Positions 1-14,100 of a stretch of 64,000 bases of DNA are shown here, one piece after another. Numbering within the stretch: the stretch's first letter is position 1; each line of letters starts with the position of its first letter. The notes below the pieces were generated by a model, which saw only the letters and a program-made list of their open reading frames with translations, searched no databases and had not been told where the DNA came from. A program made the position numbers and the translations under genes. The stretch is from Hemicordylus capensis (Eukaryota; Chordata; Lepidosauria; Squamata; Cordylidae), in assembly GCF_027244095.1 (NCBI RefSeq), contig NC_069661.1, positions 149,931,501 through 149,995,500 of the forward strand, in the 5' to 3' direction.

Positions 1-77
1 CCATGTATATATACATATGCTGCTCAATAGTAGTAGTAATTAATAATTAATAATGATAAATCATTATATATATATAC

Positions 78-3000
78 CTTGAATTTGTTCCAGCAGGAAA
101 GAGGTTTACCGCTTTAATTAGTAATTGCAAGTCATCTTCAGACCAGTTCTTACTTCCACCTATGCCTCCACCTGTTGATTTTTCAGAGCCCTTTGTTGCT
201 TGTCGCATACGAGCATCTGCTTCTTCTTTTTCCCTCCTTATCTGTTCATTCACTTCATCTATCTATATGAATATAAAAACACAGACGTTTTAGTACTGAG
301 TTAGTGCAAACACAAAACCCTTTTCCCAAGATGTTATGCAATTGCCACAAATCCCTGGGTTCTTTTTGTTCCGAATGTTACTGTGGGAGAAGAAGTCCAT
401 TGATTTCCAAAATAACAGAAAAATTAGATTTACTGTAAAAAAAAAGGATAGCAACTGCATAGTAATTCTAAAAAAATTCTTATAATTCTAATGTGTCATA
501 AATCCCAAAATGATTACACAAGATTTATTCAAGATCTGGGCAAATTGCTTTTAGACTAAATTTCTAATTCTGATGGATAATTCCCAAGAAAGGAGGAATG
601 TTTTCATCTATTTATGGGTTCAGGGTTTCACCACATGTACTTGATGTAGCCACAATGGAGTGAGAGAGTTAGGCCTTTAAGATGAAGTTTTCGGTTCAGC
701 TATTCAGTTTAGTAGCATAATAAAACAAGCAGTCCTTTTGCTCTCAGTCAGTTGAGAATTCTGCTGGAGAATATGAATCTCTTTGCATACAGAGTGCACC
801 ATATTTGATCACACAAGTTCCTCACCCTTTCAAAAAGTCTTAAATATACTGCCCAGAGGTTTTAAATTACCTCTCACTCTCCAAGAATGAAAGGGGGGGG
901 GAGATAGTAACCCATTTCCCCCCTATTATTTATTTATTTAGATTTATATGTCGCCCTACTCCCACAGGACTCAGTGCGGCTTATAAACAATAACATATAC
1001 AGCATGTGTATGCAAGTGTTGTTCACACAGATTTATGTAATTTTTAGATAATATACTGCTCTTGCATTCTGAATATAGTTAAGATTCAGCTAGTTTAGCA
1101 AATGCAATAAAACTAGGTGGTGTTAGTTATATAAGCAGCTGCGTATTTTCTCTTTAGAAATGTAATTCCACAAGGCACGTTGTTTCCTACATGACATAAC
1201 ACATAGTCAGTATTCATATGGCTTAATAAGCTCATCTCAGTATTGTCATTATGTTGATTCACTGTTACAAGGCAAAAGATTAATAATTACCTGTTTTTCT
1301 ACAGCAGCCTTTCCTTCTTCCCTTGTTGTGGATGTAAGTGCTTCGTTCAAGCACTGCAGACTAAAAATAAATTATTGAACGATATTTCAGATCTAGTAGA
1401 AAGTTGACGGTAAAAAATACGTAGTGTGTAGGTCAGGAAAGCATACCTTGTCAACTCCAGACGGTCACACAGCTTTTCTACTTCTTCCATCATCTTCACA
1501 CACTCTGCTTCATTGTCAGAAAAGTAATTCCAGTTCTGAAAGCAGAAAACCACATGTTTTACCTTCAGATTATAGGAAAACTGAGTTATCAAGGAATACG
1601 CCCTCCACGCCCTATGGCCATCTTCTTCTTTATATATATTTGTCTAAGGCATACCCGTGGCTAACCCCATGTGTGGCAGCTCTCATGAGAGTTCAGAGAA
1701 CTGCCGGATAGCCACAAGATGGGTGGGGGAAAGAAAATGGCAGTGGCAGCCTGCCAGCGGGCAAGAAAACAAACAAACAAAACCCAGTGGCAAATGGTGC
1801 CAGCCAAAGAAAATGGCGGTGGGCAGGGAAACAAGAAGATGGGCAGGGGGTGGCCGGGGAAGGAAGAAGATGGTGGGCAGGGGGCAACAGGTTGCCGGTG
1901 GGCAGAGAAGGAAGAAGATGGCGGGCGGCGAAGATGGGCAGGGAGGGGAAGAATGCGGTGGGGGCGGGCAGGCAAAAAAGCAGTGGCAGGGGTGGGGGTG
2001 GAGTAAGCAGCAGTGGCGCAGGTGCTAGGGGCGCAGATGCTCTGCACCGGATCAACTAGTAAATAAATACTCCACAGTTACATGAATAGCTTTCATGGCT
2101 GTTTAAACTAATTAATTAATGGGACTCATGACTAATTTGTCCCATTCATTTCAATTGTGCTTACTCATGACTAACTTAACCTGAATCTTGTCCAATGTCA
2201 TCAAAAGCTGTATTATGTTATATTTTCCAAACACACAGCCTCTTCATACTATGTTGATAGATTTTACTTTGGAAAATCAAGTGCAAATTTCTAAGTTTTG
2301 TCAGTACTAATCTTGATCCCCTTGAGTAAGAAATGGAAGATAGCAGTGGCAGATATCTTGCCTTACCCAAGAAAAATCCATGAATTACTTAGCTGTGGAT
2401 GGGTGTATGTTTACACTGCAAGCCTTGACAGTTGCTTGAAAGAAATTAGTTGGGGCAAGTTCACATATTGTTATGTTATCTAGTTATTGAATGTTTTATT
2501 CCAAAATAGAAGAAATCCCACAAGTTCCCAGTTATGATGAATAAATTGCCTGTTATCAGGTTAGTCAGACTGTAACACAACTGGGAGATGAGGAGTAAGT
2601 TCAGGACATTCAGCTTAAATTGCAGGGCCACTTTCCTGCTTTTAAAGTAATTCCTCCACAAGAATTTTAATACTTGCATACCACTTTTCAACCATAATGG
2701 TACTCAAAGCAGTTCACAATAATAAAGCCATATGTAGAGAAGGGTATTGCCCTCACACAGTTGCATCCCATGAAGTGTATCCATACATGAGAAAATATCC
2801 TGAGGCGTGAGAACAGAGCCACTTAACTGTCTTAGGAACACCAGGTGTTTCAATGGCATAAAATGTTACTCATGCACACTGTTTTCTACTCTGGCCATGG
2901 TTCCATGATACCTCTTGCCAGTTGCAATCGTATGTATGCTTGCTTAAGAGTAAGCCCCATTGAACATAGTGGAGCTTACATCAGAAGAAACATGCACTGA

Positions 3001-6000
3001 AGTACAGTGAATGGGAGGGAGAGAATCCAAGCAACCACAAATCTGTGTAAACCTGACCCTGCCTATTTTATGGCAGCTTATCAAAGAAAAAGAAAGCAAG
3101 TAAACAAAAACGTTTTGCAGTGTTTTCTAAAGATCCAATAGTTTCAAAAACAGCAGATTTCAAAAGAATAGCTTCCACAAGGTTGACCAGAAGAGAGCCT
3201 GTTTTAGGTACTGTACATTTCCCTGTTTGAACTGATATTTTGAATTACAAGGAGATCATTACCTTGCAGTCTAAAAGATGAGTTTATCCAGGGAAATGTA
3301 GAGTACCTTAAACAGGCTCTCCCCAAGGAGAGGTTTCATCCATCTCTCAGTCTGATCCCAGCCTTGGATTGGGGAGAGTAAACTGCCCCCTCATGGGTCC
3401 CTCAGAGTCAGATCCAGGTTCATTGAAATCAGTCCCCCTGACTGGCAGGCATGGCTAAAAAATGCAATAGTGGACACCATCCAGATCAAACCAGTTAAAA
3501 AGAACAAAAAAAAATCAAGAAAGTACAGGAGGGTCTCCTCTACATCTAAGGGCAGTTCTCCGTTTTTGGTGCTATTTTTGTTCGCTCATGCCATTACGGA
3601 GCCCTTTGCTGCCGCTGCGCCTGCCTTTCCTGAAGTTCTCCAAGCCCTCAACTCTGCTGAAGTGGGAGGAGATTCTGCCAGGGGAAAAGCTGCTGCCTGT
3701 CTTAAATTTGAGGTTAAATTTGAAGCTCCTTGAGTTTCCACACTCTCCTTCATCTAGCCGCTCCCTGAAGCTTGTTGCGCCGTTCTGCTGCGAGTCTCGT
3801 GGCCTGAAGGTGGGAGAATCGCTTTGTTGGCATTCAGCCCAGGTGGCTTTAAAGCGGCCAGTGCTGACGCTTGAGGAGGGGGCGAACTAGGCGCTCTGGA
3901 TGCCCCAGGAAAAGCATTCTGGCCCTTACCCCTGGGCACCAGCACCACCATGCACCGTCTTGCGGTCTCCAGCACAGCGGAAAGGTGGGGGTGGGAAAGC
4001 ATGGTCGGGAAAGGCTTAAAAACGAAAGAAGGGTGTTTTGTTTTTAAGGATATCAATGAGGACAGTGAAAAGGAACAGAAAGAAGTAAAATTTTGAGGGG
4101 AAAGTGAGTTGTAAAAAGTAGAAAAGGTATCAGAATAGAGAGATAAATTGGAGACTGCCTGGAGCAATGCAGGACAGAAAGAACTGGGGCGGGGTTAGCC
4201 TCCTCCGGCTCCAGTAGGCATGTGTTTCTTCTTGTTAGCTAATCAAAACTGTCTTGCCTTGGAGCACATGAGAGGGATAAGCCAGAGAGATGTCCTTCAC
4301 CCCAGCAACTGAGAATTGCCAAGCAAAAACTTTATTGATGCCACATGGCAAAACATCCGCTTGTCCCATAGACCACTCTTTCACAAGTGACAGGCCATTA
4401 GGGCTTGATATTGAGCAAGGTTGCTGTGTAGAGGAAACAGGTACGCCGGCTATTGCTCTCTTAGTCTTGGTGACTGCCTCTAAGTAGCTGTCAAAGCATG
4501 GTCACTATCAGCCTGTCTGCCCATCTGGACATGTGTAGCCTTGCCTGCCCCGAAACGGTGATCCTGCTCTCCTGGGGTCACTGGAAAGCAGGGGCTTCCC
4601 TCTCCTGCAAAGTCCTGTGCTGGCCGATCTGCATACAGTGCAATGCTGGACCAAACCTGGGAATCTTGAATGGGTATAAAGGTTTGTCCCAGTATCTTCC
4701 CCATCCGCGCATGTGGCCAGTCCAAGAGGCACATGAAGCGTCAACATCTCCTTTGGGTGAGTGCAAGGCTTCACAGGGAATTGGTTTCGGGTTTTGTTTT
4801 TTAAATGAGATTCTGTTTTACTATGGAGAGTTGGGGGCCCTGTAGAAACCGGGCTCCCTTAGGTGGGTTGGCTAAACTCGTGATCACGGAGTCTGAAGAT
4901 AGCAACAACAACAAATTTTTATATACCACTTTTCAACAAAAGTTCCCAAAGCGTTTTACATAGATATAAATAAAATGGCTTTCCCCAACAGACTCACAAT
5001 CAAAAAAAGAAACACGACAGACCTCCCCCCAGCAACAGCCACTGGAGGGACACTGTGCTGGGGGCTGGATAGGGCCAGCACCCTCACAGCCACATGGTCC
5101 TCCCCAGTAGACTGGCCCTCTCATGAGAGCGCAAGCTGCCAGTGGAGCTGGATGTTGGTTGGGTCTGCATGGGCTGCTTTGCCAAAGTTACCCTTCGCAA
5201 CATCATCCCAGGTGGGACAGACTCTCCAGTTTCTTTTGCCCTCCCTCATCTACATATCTCGTCCTAGGATGTCTTCATGCCCCCCTCCCTTTCCTAAGTA
5301 ACAAGGAAATTGGGTCCCCCGAGATGCCCCCCCTGCAGAATTGTGCTTGTGCACAACTATGTGGGTGCGGGGCAGCAGTGCCATCGCTGTCAGAAGAAGC
5401 ACTGACATGACATGGCATTTAAAGGGGTTTAAATGCCCCTTCTATGCCGAGATCAGGTGGAGCACTCCAAAAATGCATCAGGCAGGGGCTCCCCTCTCCT
5501 ACAATAGGAGGTTGGCGGGCCACAGTTTGACGAATGTCTGTGGCACAATTCACAGTCAGAAATTGAAACCGTGGGTTTACCAACCTCTGGTTTCATGCTA
5601 CATCTGAACTTGGCCCTAGTAAGTTCAGTATTCCTTTCTTAAACCACATACATCTAGGATCACTTTTGTGGCTTGCCTACACAAGAACGTAAGAACAGCC
5701 CTGCTGGATCAGGCCCAAGGCCTATCTCGTCCAGTATCCTGTTTCACACAGTGGTCCACCAGATGCCTCTGGGGAGCCCACAGGCAAGAGGTGAGGGCAT
5801 GCCCTTTCTCCTGCTGTTGCTCCTCTGCAACTGGTATTGAGAGGCATCGTACCTCTGAGGCTGGAGGTGGCCCAAAGCCACCAGACTAGTAGCCATTGAT
5901 AGACCTTTCCTCCATGAATTTGTCTAAGTCCCTAAATGGATGCTGAAGATGATGGATATTTACACTAGTATTTTACACTGAGAACTGTAAGCTATCAACT

Positions 6001-8117
6001 AGACATGGAATCAAAGTATTCTGTTTTGGGATTAAGACCAATGAACAGTGCTATTCTGGACTGCCAATCTAGGATTTAAGAGTTAGAAAGCTTTTAAATT
6101 CTCAATAACTTTTAAAGCTACAGCCATAGCCATATACCTTGCAGGTTGTTCGCAGTTTCTGCCTTTCTTTTTTAATTGCTTTTTTCTGTATATCCTTCTC
6201 TTTTTTCACCAGCAGTGCTTGTTGTCTGATTTCTTCCTCTTCTTTCTCCTTTGCTAACCGTGCTGCTTCTAATTCTGCTTGCCTTTGCTGAGACAAAACA
6301 AAAACAATGGAATCACTTGAATCTGATACCAGAACCACGTCAAACTAAATGCTGTTTGTGATGCTCTTTGTCACCAGTATGTAAAATTGGCTGCTTCTAT
6401 TAAACAATGACCCTTTACTCTTAACTGCTGCAGAGAGAATTGACAAAAGCAGTTTATAAAATCTTCCAGGAAATCACAATTCATGTTCACATATGTTATG
6501 TGTAAAAACTCTAGCCACCTAATGGTGCAGCAGAGAAGTAACCTGTCTACAGAGCAAGAGGTTGCACACCTGTCTCAAGTCATACCACTAGGTTGCTGGT
6601 TCGAATCCCCACTGGCATGTTTCCCAGACTATGGGAAACACCTATATCAGACAGCAGCGATATAGCAAGATGCTGAAAGACACTATCGCATACTGAGCGG
6701 GCGATAGCAATGGTAAATCCCTCCTGTATTCTACCAAAGACAGCCACATGGCTCTGTGGTCGCCAGGAGTTGACACCGACTCAACAGCACAACTTTACTT
6801 ACTTTAAATAAAATCTAAAATTCTTACAGCCCTGCTTAGAATGCCACAGAAATATTAAGGGCAGACTCAGATACAAAGCTAGACCATGATTAAACCATGG
6901 TTTAGCATTATAAGCATAAGCTTTGGCTCACACACAAGAGGAGAAAGCGTGCTGCTTCCATTCTTAGCTAAAAATAAACCACCATTTGTAACTGCATCTG
7001 ACCCTGTCAAGTCACAGTTTGTTCTAACCACAGTTTGAACAAGCCAGAATATGATTTAATTATGGCTTAGCATTACATCTGAACCCACCTTATCACTTCA
7101 GCTAACTTTCAATATTTAATTTCATCAAAACTAAATAATTTGTATGTACTGTATTTACAAACATTTGAATTCTTACAGGTATAATTTGAAACTTACTCTC
7201 TCTTTCTCTTCCTGTTCCTTTCGTTTTGCTTCTACCTTTGCTTTCTTTTCTGCTTCCTTCTTTGCTTTTTCTTCTTCCTTGAACTTTTTAATTCTTGGAT
7301 CACAGCTGTATGCATTGTCTAAGAAAAGGAAGAGAAGTATTTGTGAAGGCAGTATATAAAGGCTGAAATTTAATGAGATGGTCTACAGGAAAAAGTTGAG
7401 CTTGCACTTACCAACCAGAGTCCTTATTCTGTTCATTTCTTCCTTTTTCCTTAGTGCTCTAGCTGCTCTGTTCTGCTTTTCAATCCACCTTCTTTCATCT
7501 CGACTACAAAGAGAAATTAAACATGTTAGGTCAAAAGTACACTGATGCTCAGACCAATTTCTGGTGAAGTTCTATAGGAACCACAGGATATTTACACGCA
7601 GATAGCAATCTCTAACTGCTAGGGATGTGCCTGAATTGTTTCAGCGCCTCACTACAGCCACAGCTGAATCATTTCAGCAGGGGGCAAGCAGAACTTTAAA
7701 TGGAGGCACACAGGACTTTCCTGCTCCTCCGCCACCGCTGCCTCCCCACTGTTGGTTCTAAGAAGTTGCACTGCGTGGCTGCAGCGCCACGGTGGGGCCG
7801 CAGCGCCACGGTGGGGCCGCAGAGGAACAGGTGAGACCTGTGTGCCTCCTTTTGAAGCTACCATTCTTTGCCCCCGCCCCCCACGGCTGCATGAAACACT
7901 TCATGCACATCCTTCCTAACTGCTCTTGCATCAACAAATTCAACCGGGCCTCAACAGAGCGGCAGGATTGGTGAATCTTCACCAACAGAGTGACTAACTA
8001 GAAGCTCACATTTATCCTTTTACTACCACAGTTTAATAGAAAAGAGATAACTTTCTACCCCAACCCAACTTGCGTTTGAAGTGGCATACAAATGTGTTAA
8101 GTAAGTAAGTAAATAAA

Positions 8118-8166
<49 letters not shown>

Positions 8167-11100
8167 CTTACATACAAATCATATTCATTGCCCGGACGCA
8201 CACTTGCTATTAGCTAGTCACCTGCATCACCTGAATATATCTCTGAACTCTGTGCCCAGGCATTTCTGCTGTCCTTTAGCTGACCATTCCCAACCTTCCC
8301 TCTCCTAGTCCAGGTACATTTTTCCTAAATTCAAAAAGTCATCCAATCTGCTCCTTCCTTGCATTCAGTTCTTTTGCCAGTACAATACAGGTGGCCCTCG
8401 TTATCTGCAGGCTCCATAGCTGCAGTTTGGTGTATCTGTGATTGGGTCTTAGAGATCCAGTTTCATTATCTGCAAGTAGAAAAATAGGTGAAATTCACCT
8501 ATCCATGGTTTTGAGTGACTGGAAATGATTTCCAGTGTCATTTCTGGCTGCTATTTTCCAGCAGGGCCATTTTGTAGGATCAGGGTTAGAGGTCACCTGT
8601 ACTGAGATACAGGAGAACTCCACTATTCGCGGTTCTGCATATCCGTGGATGTTAAAAAAAAAAAGAGACACTCAGCCTCTATAACTGTGACTACAAAAGG
8701 GTTAAAACCTGCCTATCCATGGATCCTAGAGGGCCAGAAATGACCACAGAGGTAATTTCCAGCTGCTATTTTGTGTTCAGGAGCCATTTTGTGGCTCATT
8801 TCATTAAAAATTAATGGGGGGAAACCAGGAAAAGTCATGATTTTCCCCCATTTGGGATTTGGGGAGCATGGCTGGAATCTACAGACTCACGGAGCAAGGT
8901 AGGGCACTTTATTTGGCCCATTTTCGCTTCCTCCATGGTGCCCCCCTGAATGGAAGCCATGCGAATAATGGGGTTCTCCTGTACTGGCACAAAAAAGACT
9001 GGAGCTAATTTTGGACTGTTCTTTTCTGCACACTGCAAAATTTGTTATTACCTGAAAAAACAAGATCCTCTTTTCTCTAGATAAATCCATAATAGCCACC
9101 ACTCCTGGTGCAGTACCCTTGATCACTAAACATGGAACAGAACAGGGGTAGAGCCACCATTGGGCGAAGAGGCTCAAAGAACCTAGGCTTGCAGCCCCAG
9201 ACACGCCCCCCGCGTCTGACATCAGACGCGGGGGGGGGGGTTATTTCGCTCCCAAACGGGGCTGCGTGGCCCTGTTTAGGACCCAAATCAGCCTGTGCTG
9301 CATTGGCAGCGCAGCTGGAATGACCTTCTTTCCCTTTTAAGGTCAGACATGGGGGCTTGGCTAGCCAGACCCCTGCGTCTGATGTAAGACACTGGGCCAG
9401 GGGGCCATGGCGGCGACTGAACAAGGGCCGCCGCCAGCCTCCCTCCACGCCTGGAGTAGAATCACCACTGTACACATTAATATGCCTTAAAAGAATGATG
9501 GTGGTGGTGGGGAATCCAATATAATATCTCTCTTTACCATACTGGAATATGAAAGGATTGTTACATGCGTAATAGACCTACATTAATGTATTTTGACTAT
9601 GACTTCTCAATTATCTTGGATTATTGTATGCTTGTACACTGTCATGCTATTAATCTTTCATAAATTACTTACATTTCTGAAACACACTTGGAATGTGTTA
9701 CCACACAATTAATTTTTTTGCTGTATTAATCACTCCTTCAAAAAGAAGCTTTTGATTTACATACCATTCTGCTTTTTCTTTTTCTTCTTCATCTAGGTAA
9801 GAAAACTCTCTCCAAGAATCAAAATTATACCTAATATATAATAATGTCAGAAAAGAGAAAGTCATCACACTGTTGGCCCTTAATAAAGTGTTTACAAGTT
9901 TTTCTAGTAATAACTACCCTGACTACTTTCCTTTCACTATACTCTTAATTGATAATTACCATCTTTACAAATTAGCCCACTTGCACCTCAAATGTCCACA
10001 TGTCCACCATCTTGAATTTGGATGGATGACATCATCACAAATTACGTCACTGAGGTGTCCCTATGTGTCCCTACAACCGTAGCAAATTGGATTCAGATCT
10101 GTTCCCATTTGCACCTAAAATTTCACGCATCCGCCATTTTGAATTGCATTGGATGACATTGTCATAGACTGTTGAGATGTCCCTACCGCTGTAGCATGGA
10201 GACTACAGGGAACAGTGCTGCAGTCCCATGTGGAGAGCGGGCACTGCCGGTGGAAAATTGGCAGGGTGAGGACAAGCAGGTAAGGAGCTCCTACCTGCTT
10301 TTTAAGGGAACCACTACCCAGCCCGCCAAGTTGGTTTGAATGCCAGTGGTTTAGCCAGTTCGGCACTTCCCAGAGGTGGCGCCATACCAGCTCATGCATA
10401 TCCCTAGACTGCACTCTCTTCCTCTCTGTCTCTAATATAGACTGGTATAAATAAATCGGCGGGATGGGAACAAGCAGGTAAGGAGCTCTTTACCTGCTTT
10501 TTAAGGGAACTGCTCCCTACCTGCTGGTTGATACATGAATGGCTTGTGCACATCCCTAGTGCAGTCTGCATGGAAAACTCTCCAAAATGAAACTGCAACA
10601 GGATCTTAATCTCTCCTCAGCAACCACCACCCACCATTTCTTTATTCTTCTTCATGTAAATAGTTTAGTTAATGCACACAGTTTCATATTTCTACCCACC
10701 AAGGATGAAAGTAATATGATTTTCATAATTTGTTGTGTTTTTCTTCTCTCTCATTATAATGTAGGTATGAATTGTGGGCAAAAATTCATAGCTCACTTAC
10801 CAGAATGAATAAAATCCATCTACCTCTTCAAATGATGATTCCATATCTCCAAGTATAGGTACATTTTTCTTATTTGACCATCTGTAACAATTAAGGGATG
10901 CACAGACAATATTCATTAACATGAAAACTTGCACAGAAATAGTTGATTTGATTATGCATTCACAATTTAATCTCGTATATGTGGATTTTCAGGTTTAATT
11001 ATCTGAACGTTATTGATTTGAATGGAATTTCAAAATTATAAACAAGCCAATTCTTATATTTGATGCCCCAACAAGTAAATACTAGAAATTAGGTAGAACA

Positions 11101-14100
11101 AGAGTGCCAATGTTCTGTCATGAGCTGAACTATGGTGCTGATGTTAGCTGACCCAGGATATTGTGATCGCGCATTCTAAGCAACCAGTATCATTTAAAGA
11201 CACCCACAACAATCAGATGCAATGTAGCACTGATGTAAAAAGGCATATTTCTGGGCCGAGGTCAGATATTATTCAGGTGCAGCTTGTCTCCTGCCCTAAC
11301 AAAATAGAGAAAATCATCTACCCACTACCCTGAAGGCTAGGCCTTGTGAAACTATCTACAGGTGAAACTCGGAAAATTAGAATATCGTGCAAAAGTCCAT
11401 TAATTTCAGTAATGCAAATTAAAAGGTGAAACTGATATATGAGACAGACGCATTACATGCAAAGCGAGATAAGTCAAGCCTTAATTTGTTATCATTGTGA
11501 TGATCATGGCGTACAGCTCATGAAAACCCCAAATCCACAATCCCAGAAAATTAGAATATTACATGGAACCAAGAAGACAAAGATTGTAGAATAGAACAAT
11601 ATCGGACCTCTGAAAAGTATAAGCATGCATGTGTATTCAGTACTTGGTTTGGGCCCCTTTTGCAGCAATTACTGCCTCAATGCGGCGTGGCATGGATGCT
11701 ATCAGCCTGTGGCACTGATGAGGTGTTATGGAAGACCAGGATGCTTCATTAGCGGCCTTCAGCTCTTCTGCATTGTTTGGTCTCATGTCTCTCATCCTTC
11801 TCTTGGCAATGCCCCATAGATTCTCTATGGGGTCAGGTCAGGCGAGTTTGCTGGCCAATCAAGCACAGTACACTGTATACTTTTCAGAGGTCCGATACTG
11901 TTCTATTCTACAATCCTTGTCTTCTTGGTTCCATGTAATATTCTAATTTTCTGAGATTGTGGATTTGGGGTTTTCATGAGCTGTACGCCATGATCATCAC
12001 AATTATAACAAATTAAGGCTTGACTTATCTCGCTTTGCATGTAATGCGTCTGTCTCATATATCAGTTTCACCTTTTAATTTGCATTACTGAAATTAATGG
12101 ACTTTTGCACGATATTCTAATTTTCCGAGTTTCACCTGTATAGTGGCGAAAGAACTTAGGTTGCAGGAAGCAGTTACAATATTTTTGGAATCAACAGTCA
12201 GCCAGAGATGAAGCTGCTTTGACTTCCTCACAGAATATAATATTACCATACTTATGAAGTAATTCCATACTCTGCATGCAAGAAAGTTGCAGTAACCATT
12301 CTAATTTCTTTTGCATCCAAATGTTAGTTTCAACTGAAACACATCATCCTAAACATTCTGTAAACACTATCAGTAAAATCTCAAATAACGGACTTTGCTG
12401 TTTTTCACCACTATTAAGCAGATATTCAAGCTATCAAACTAGCTGGGATAAAAGACACTGGCCTACACCCAGATTAGTTTTGTGCTAGTGCAAGGCTGCT
12501 GTGCTACTGAAAGGACATAGAGCAAGGCAGTTCAACTTTGGCCTTCCTGCAGATGGTGGCTTACAACTCCCATAATCCCTGGCTACTGGCCACTCTGGCT
12601 CAGGATTATGGGAGCTGGAGTCCAAAAACAGCTGGTGGGGCCTAAGTTGAGCAGGCCTAGCGTAGAGTAAGGACACAGGAACATAGGAAGCTGCCATATA
12701 CTGAGTCAGACCATTGGTCTATATAGCTCAGTATTGCCTTCACAGACTGGCAGCGGCTTCTCCAAGGTTGCAGGCAGGAATCTCTCTCAGCCCTATCTTG
12801 GAGGAGCCAGGGAGGCAACATGAATCTTTCTGCTCTTAGCAGCTCCATCCCCTGAGGGGAATATCTTGCAGTGCTCACACTTCTAGTCTCCCTTTCATAT
12901 GCAACCAGGGTGGACCCTGCTTAGCTAAGGGGACAAGTCATACTTGCTACCACAAGACCAGCTGAAAGGAAAATTTGTTCCAGGCTAGTTCCTGTGCTAG
13001 TGGAGGATGTTGACAAGCTGCAAAGAACAGGCTGAGCAATCTTGTTCCAGAGACAATATTCCACTAATGGCTATGCAGCACTGCAGAGCACAGCAACTTC
13101 ATGCAGCCCCACAAACTTCTTAAGTGCATGCAACTTCTCTCATTGTGCCAGTGGAATACTAATCTGGGTGTCAGGCACTGCTAACGCAAAGGTCACTGTT
13201 AATGCTGTGGTGGGAGCAGAGATACTCCCAACAACTTCTATATAGCTTACCTTGCATTTCTTTCAAAAACTGGTGAAAAAACTTCAAAGAAATTTTCCTT
13301 TGCCTCACTTTTAGAAGGAACTGTGTTATCAAAAGTAGGATCTATGCTATTAAATGCTCGTCTCTTCACAGGATCTGACAAAATTTCATAGGCTGGAAAA
13401 TGAGATTACATGGTTACAAGTAGATAATGGGAAAGAAATGCTAAGATTTACAATAAGTAATCAATTTATGGAATGAAAATGGTAACCGAATTCTGTTTTA
13501 ACTGAGAGATAAAGAACAATTTTGATCTTTTCAACAAGCTTACTGAGAATGAAATTAAAACACTAAGTTAATTTTTACACTAACAGCTATTTAAGAAATG
13601 GTACTTTTGTGAAACTAACATAAATCTAGTTCACTGAGGAATTAGGAAGGGGGCCTCTAGGCTTCAAAATAATAACTATACATATTACTAACTCTCCAGA
13701 CCAAACCAACAAGGAATCCCAATGACTGCATTTGCCAATAAGTACTAGAATAGAAGTTATGCACAAAGTATTTCTATGACATGGCTAAAGTGTACAATTG
13801 GGACTTCTAAGCAGATGATTCAGCATGATTCTAAAAATAACTATTACATCAACCAGAGGATGAGCTTTCTCACTTGATACTCCAAAGGTTTTCCAAGCTG
13901 TTGCAATTCTGCAGATGATGGGAAATCAATGAAACACTTCAAGCCCAACACTGACACAAGGAGTAATTAGATATGTGACTGCGGACCTGAGCTACTATAT
14001 TAGCTTCTTTATACAAGTGACATTTGTGTGCATAAACAAAGAATCTATAATTTAACTGATTTTCAAATTCTGTGAGTCAAGTTAGCACATACAAGCCCTC

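Noticed and set aside
1657-2059. Overlapping open frames of 90-128 codons on both strands
   Set aside because: They arise from the purine-rich core of a Helitron-like element; composition is Gly/Arg or Pro/Ser low complexity.
8095-8166. Repeat array considered as CRISPR-like
   Set aside because: Simple 4-bp microsatellite without spacers in a vertebrate intron.
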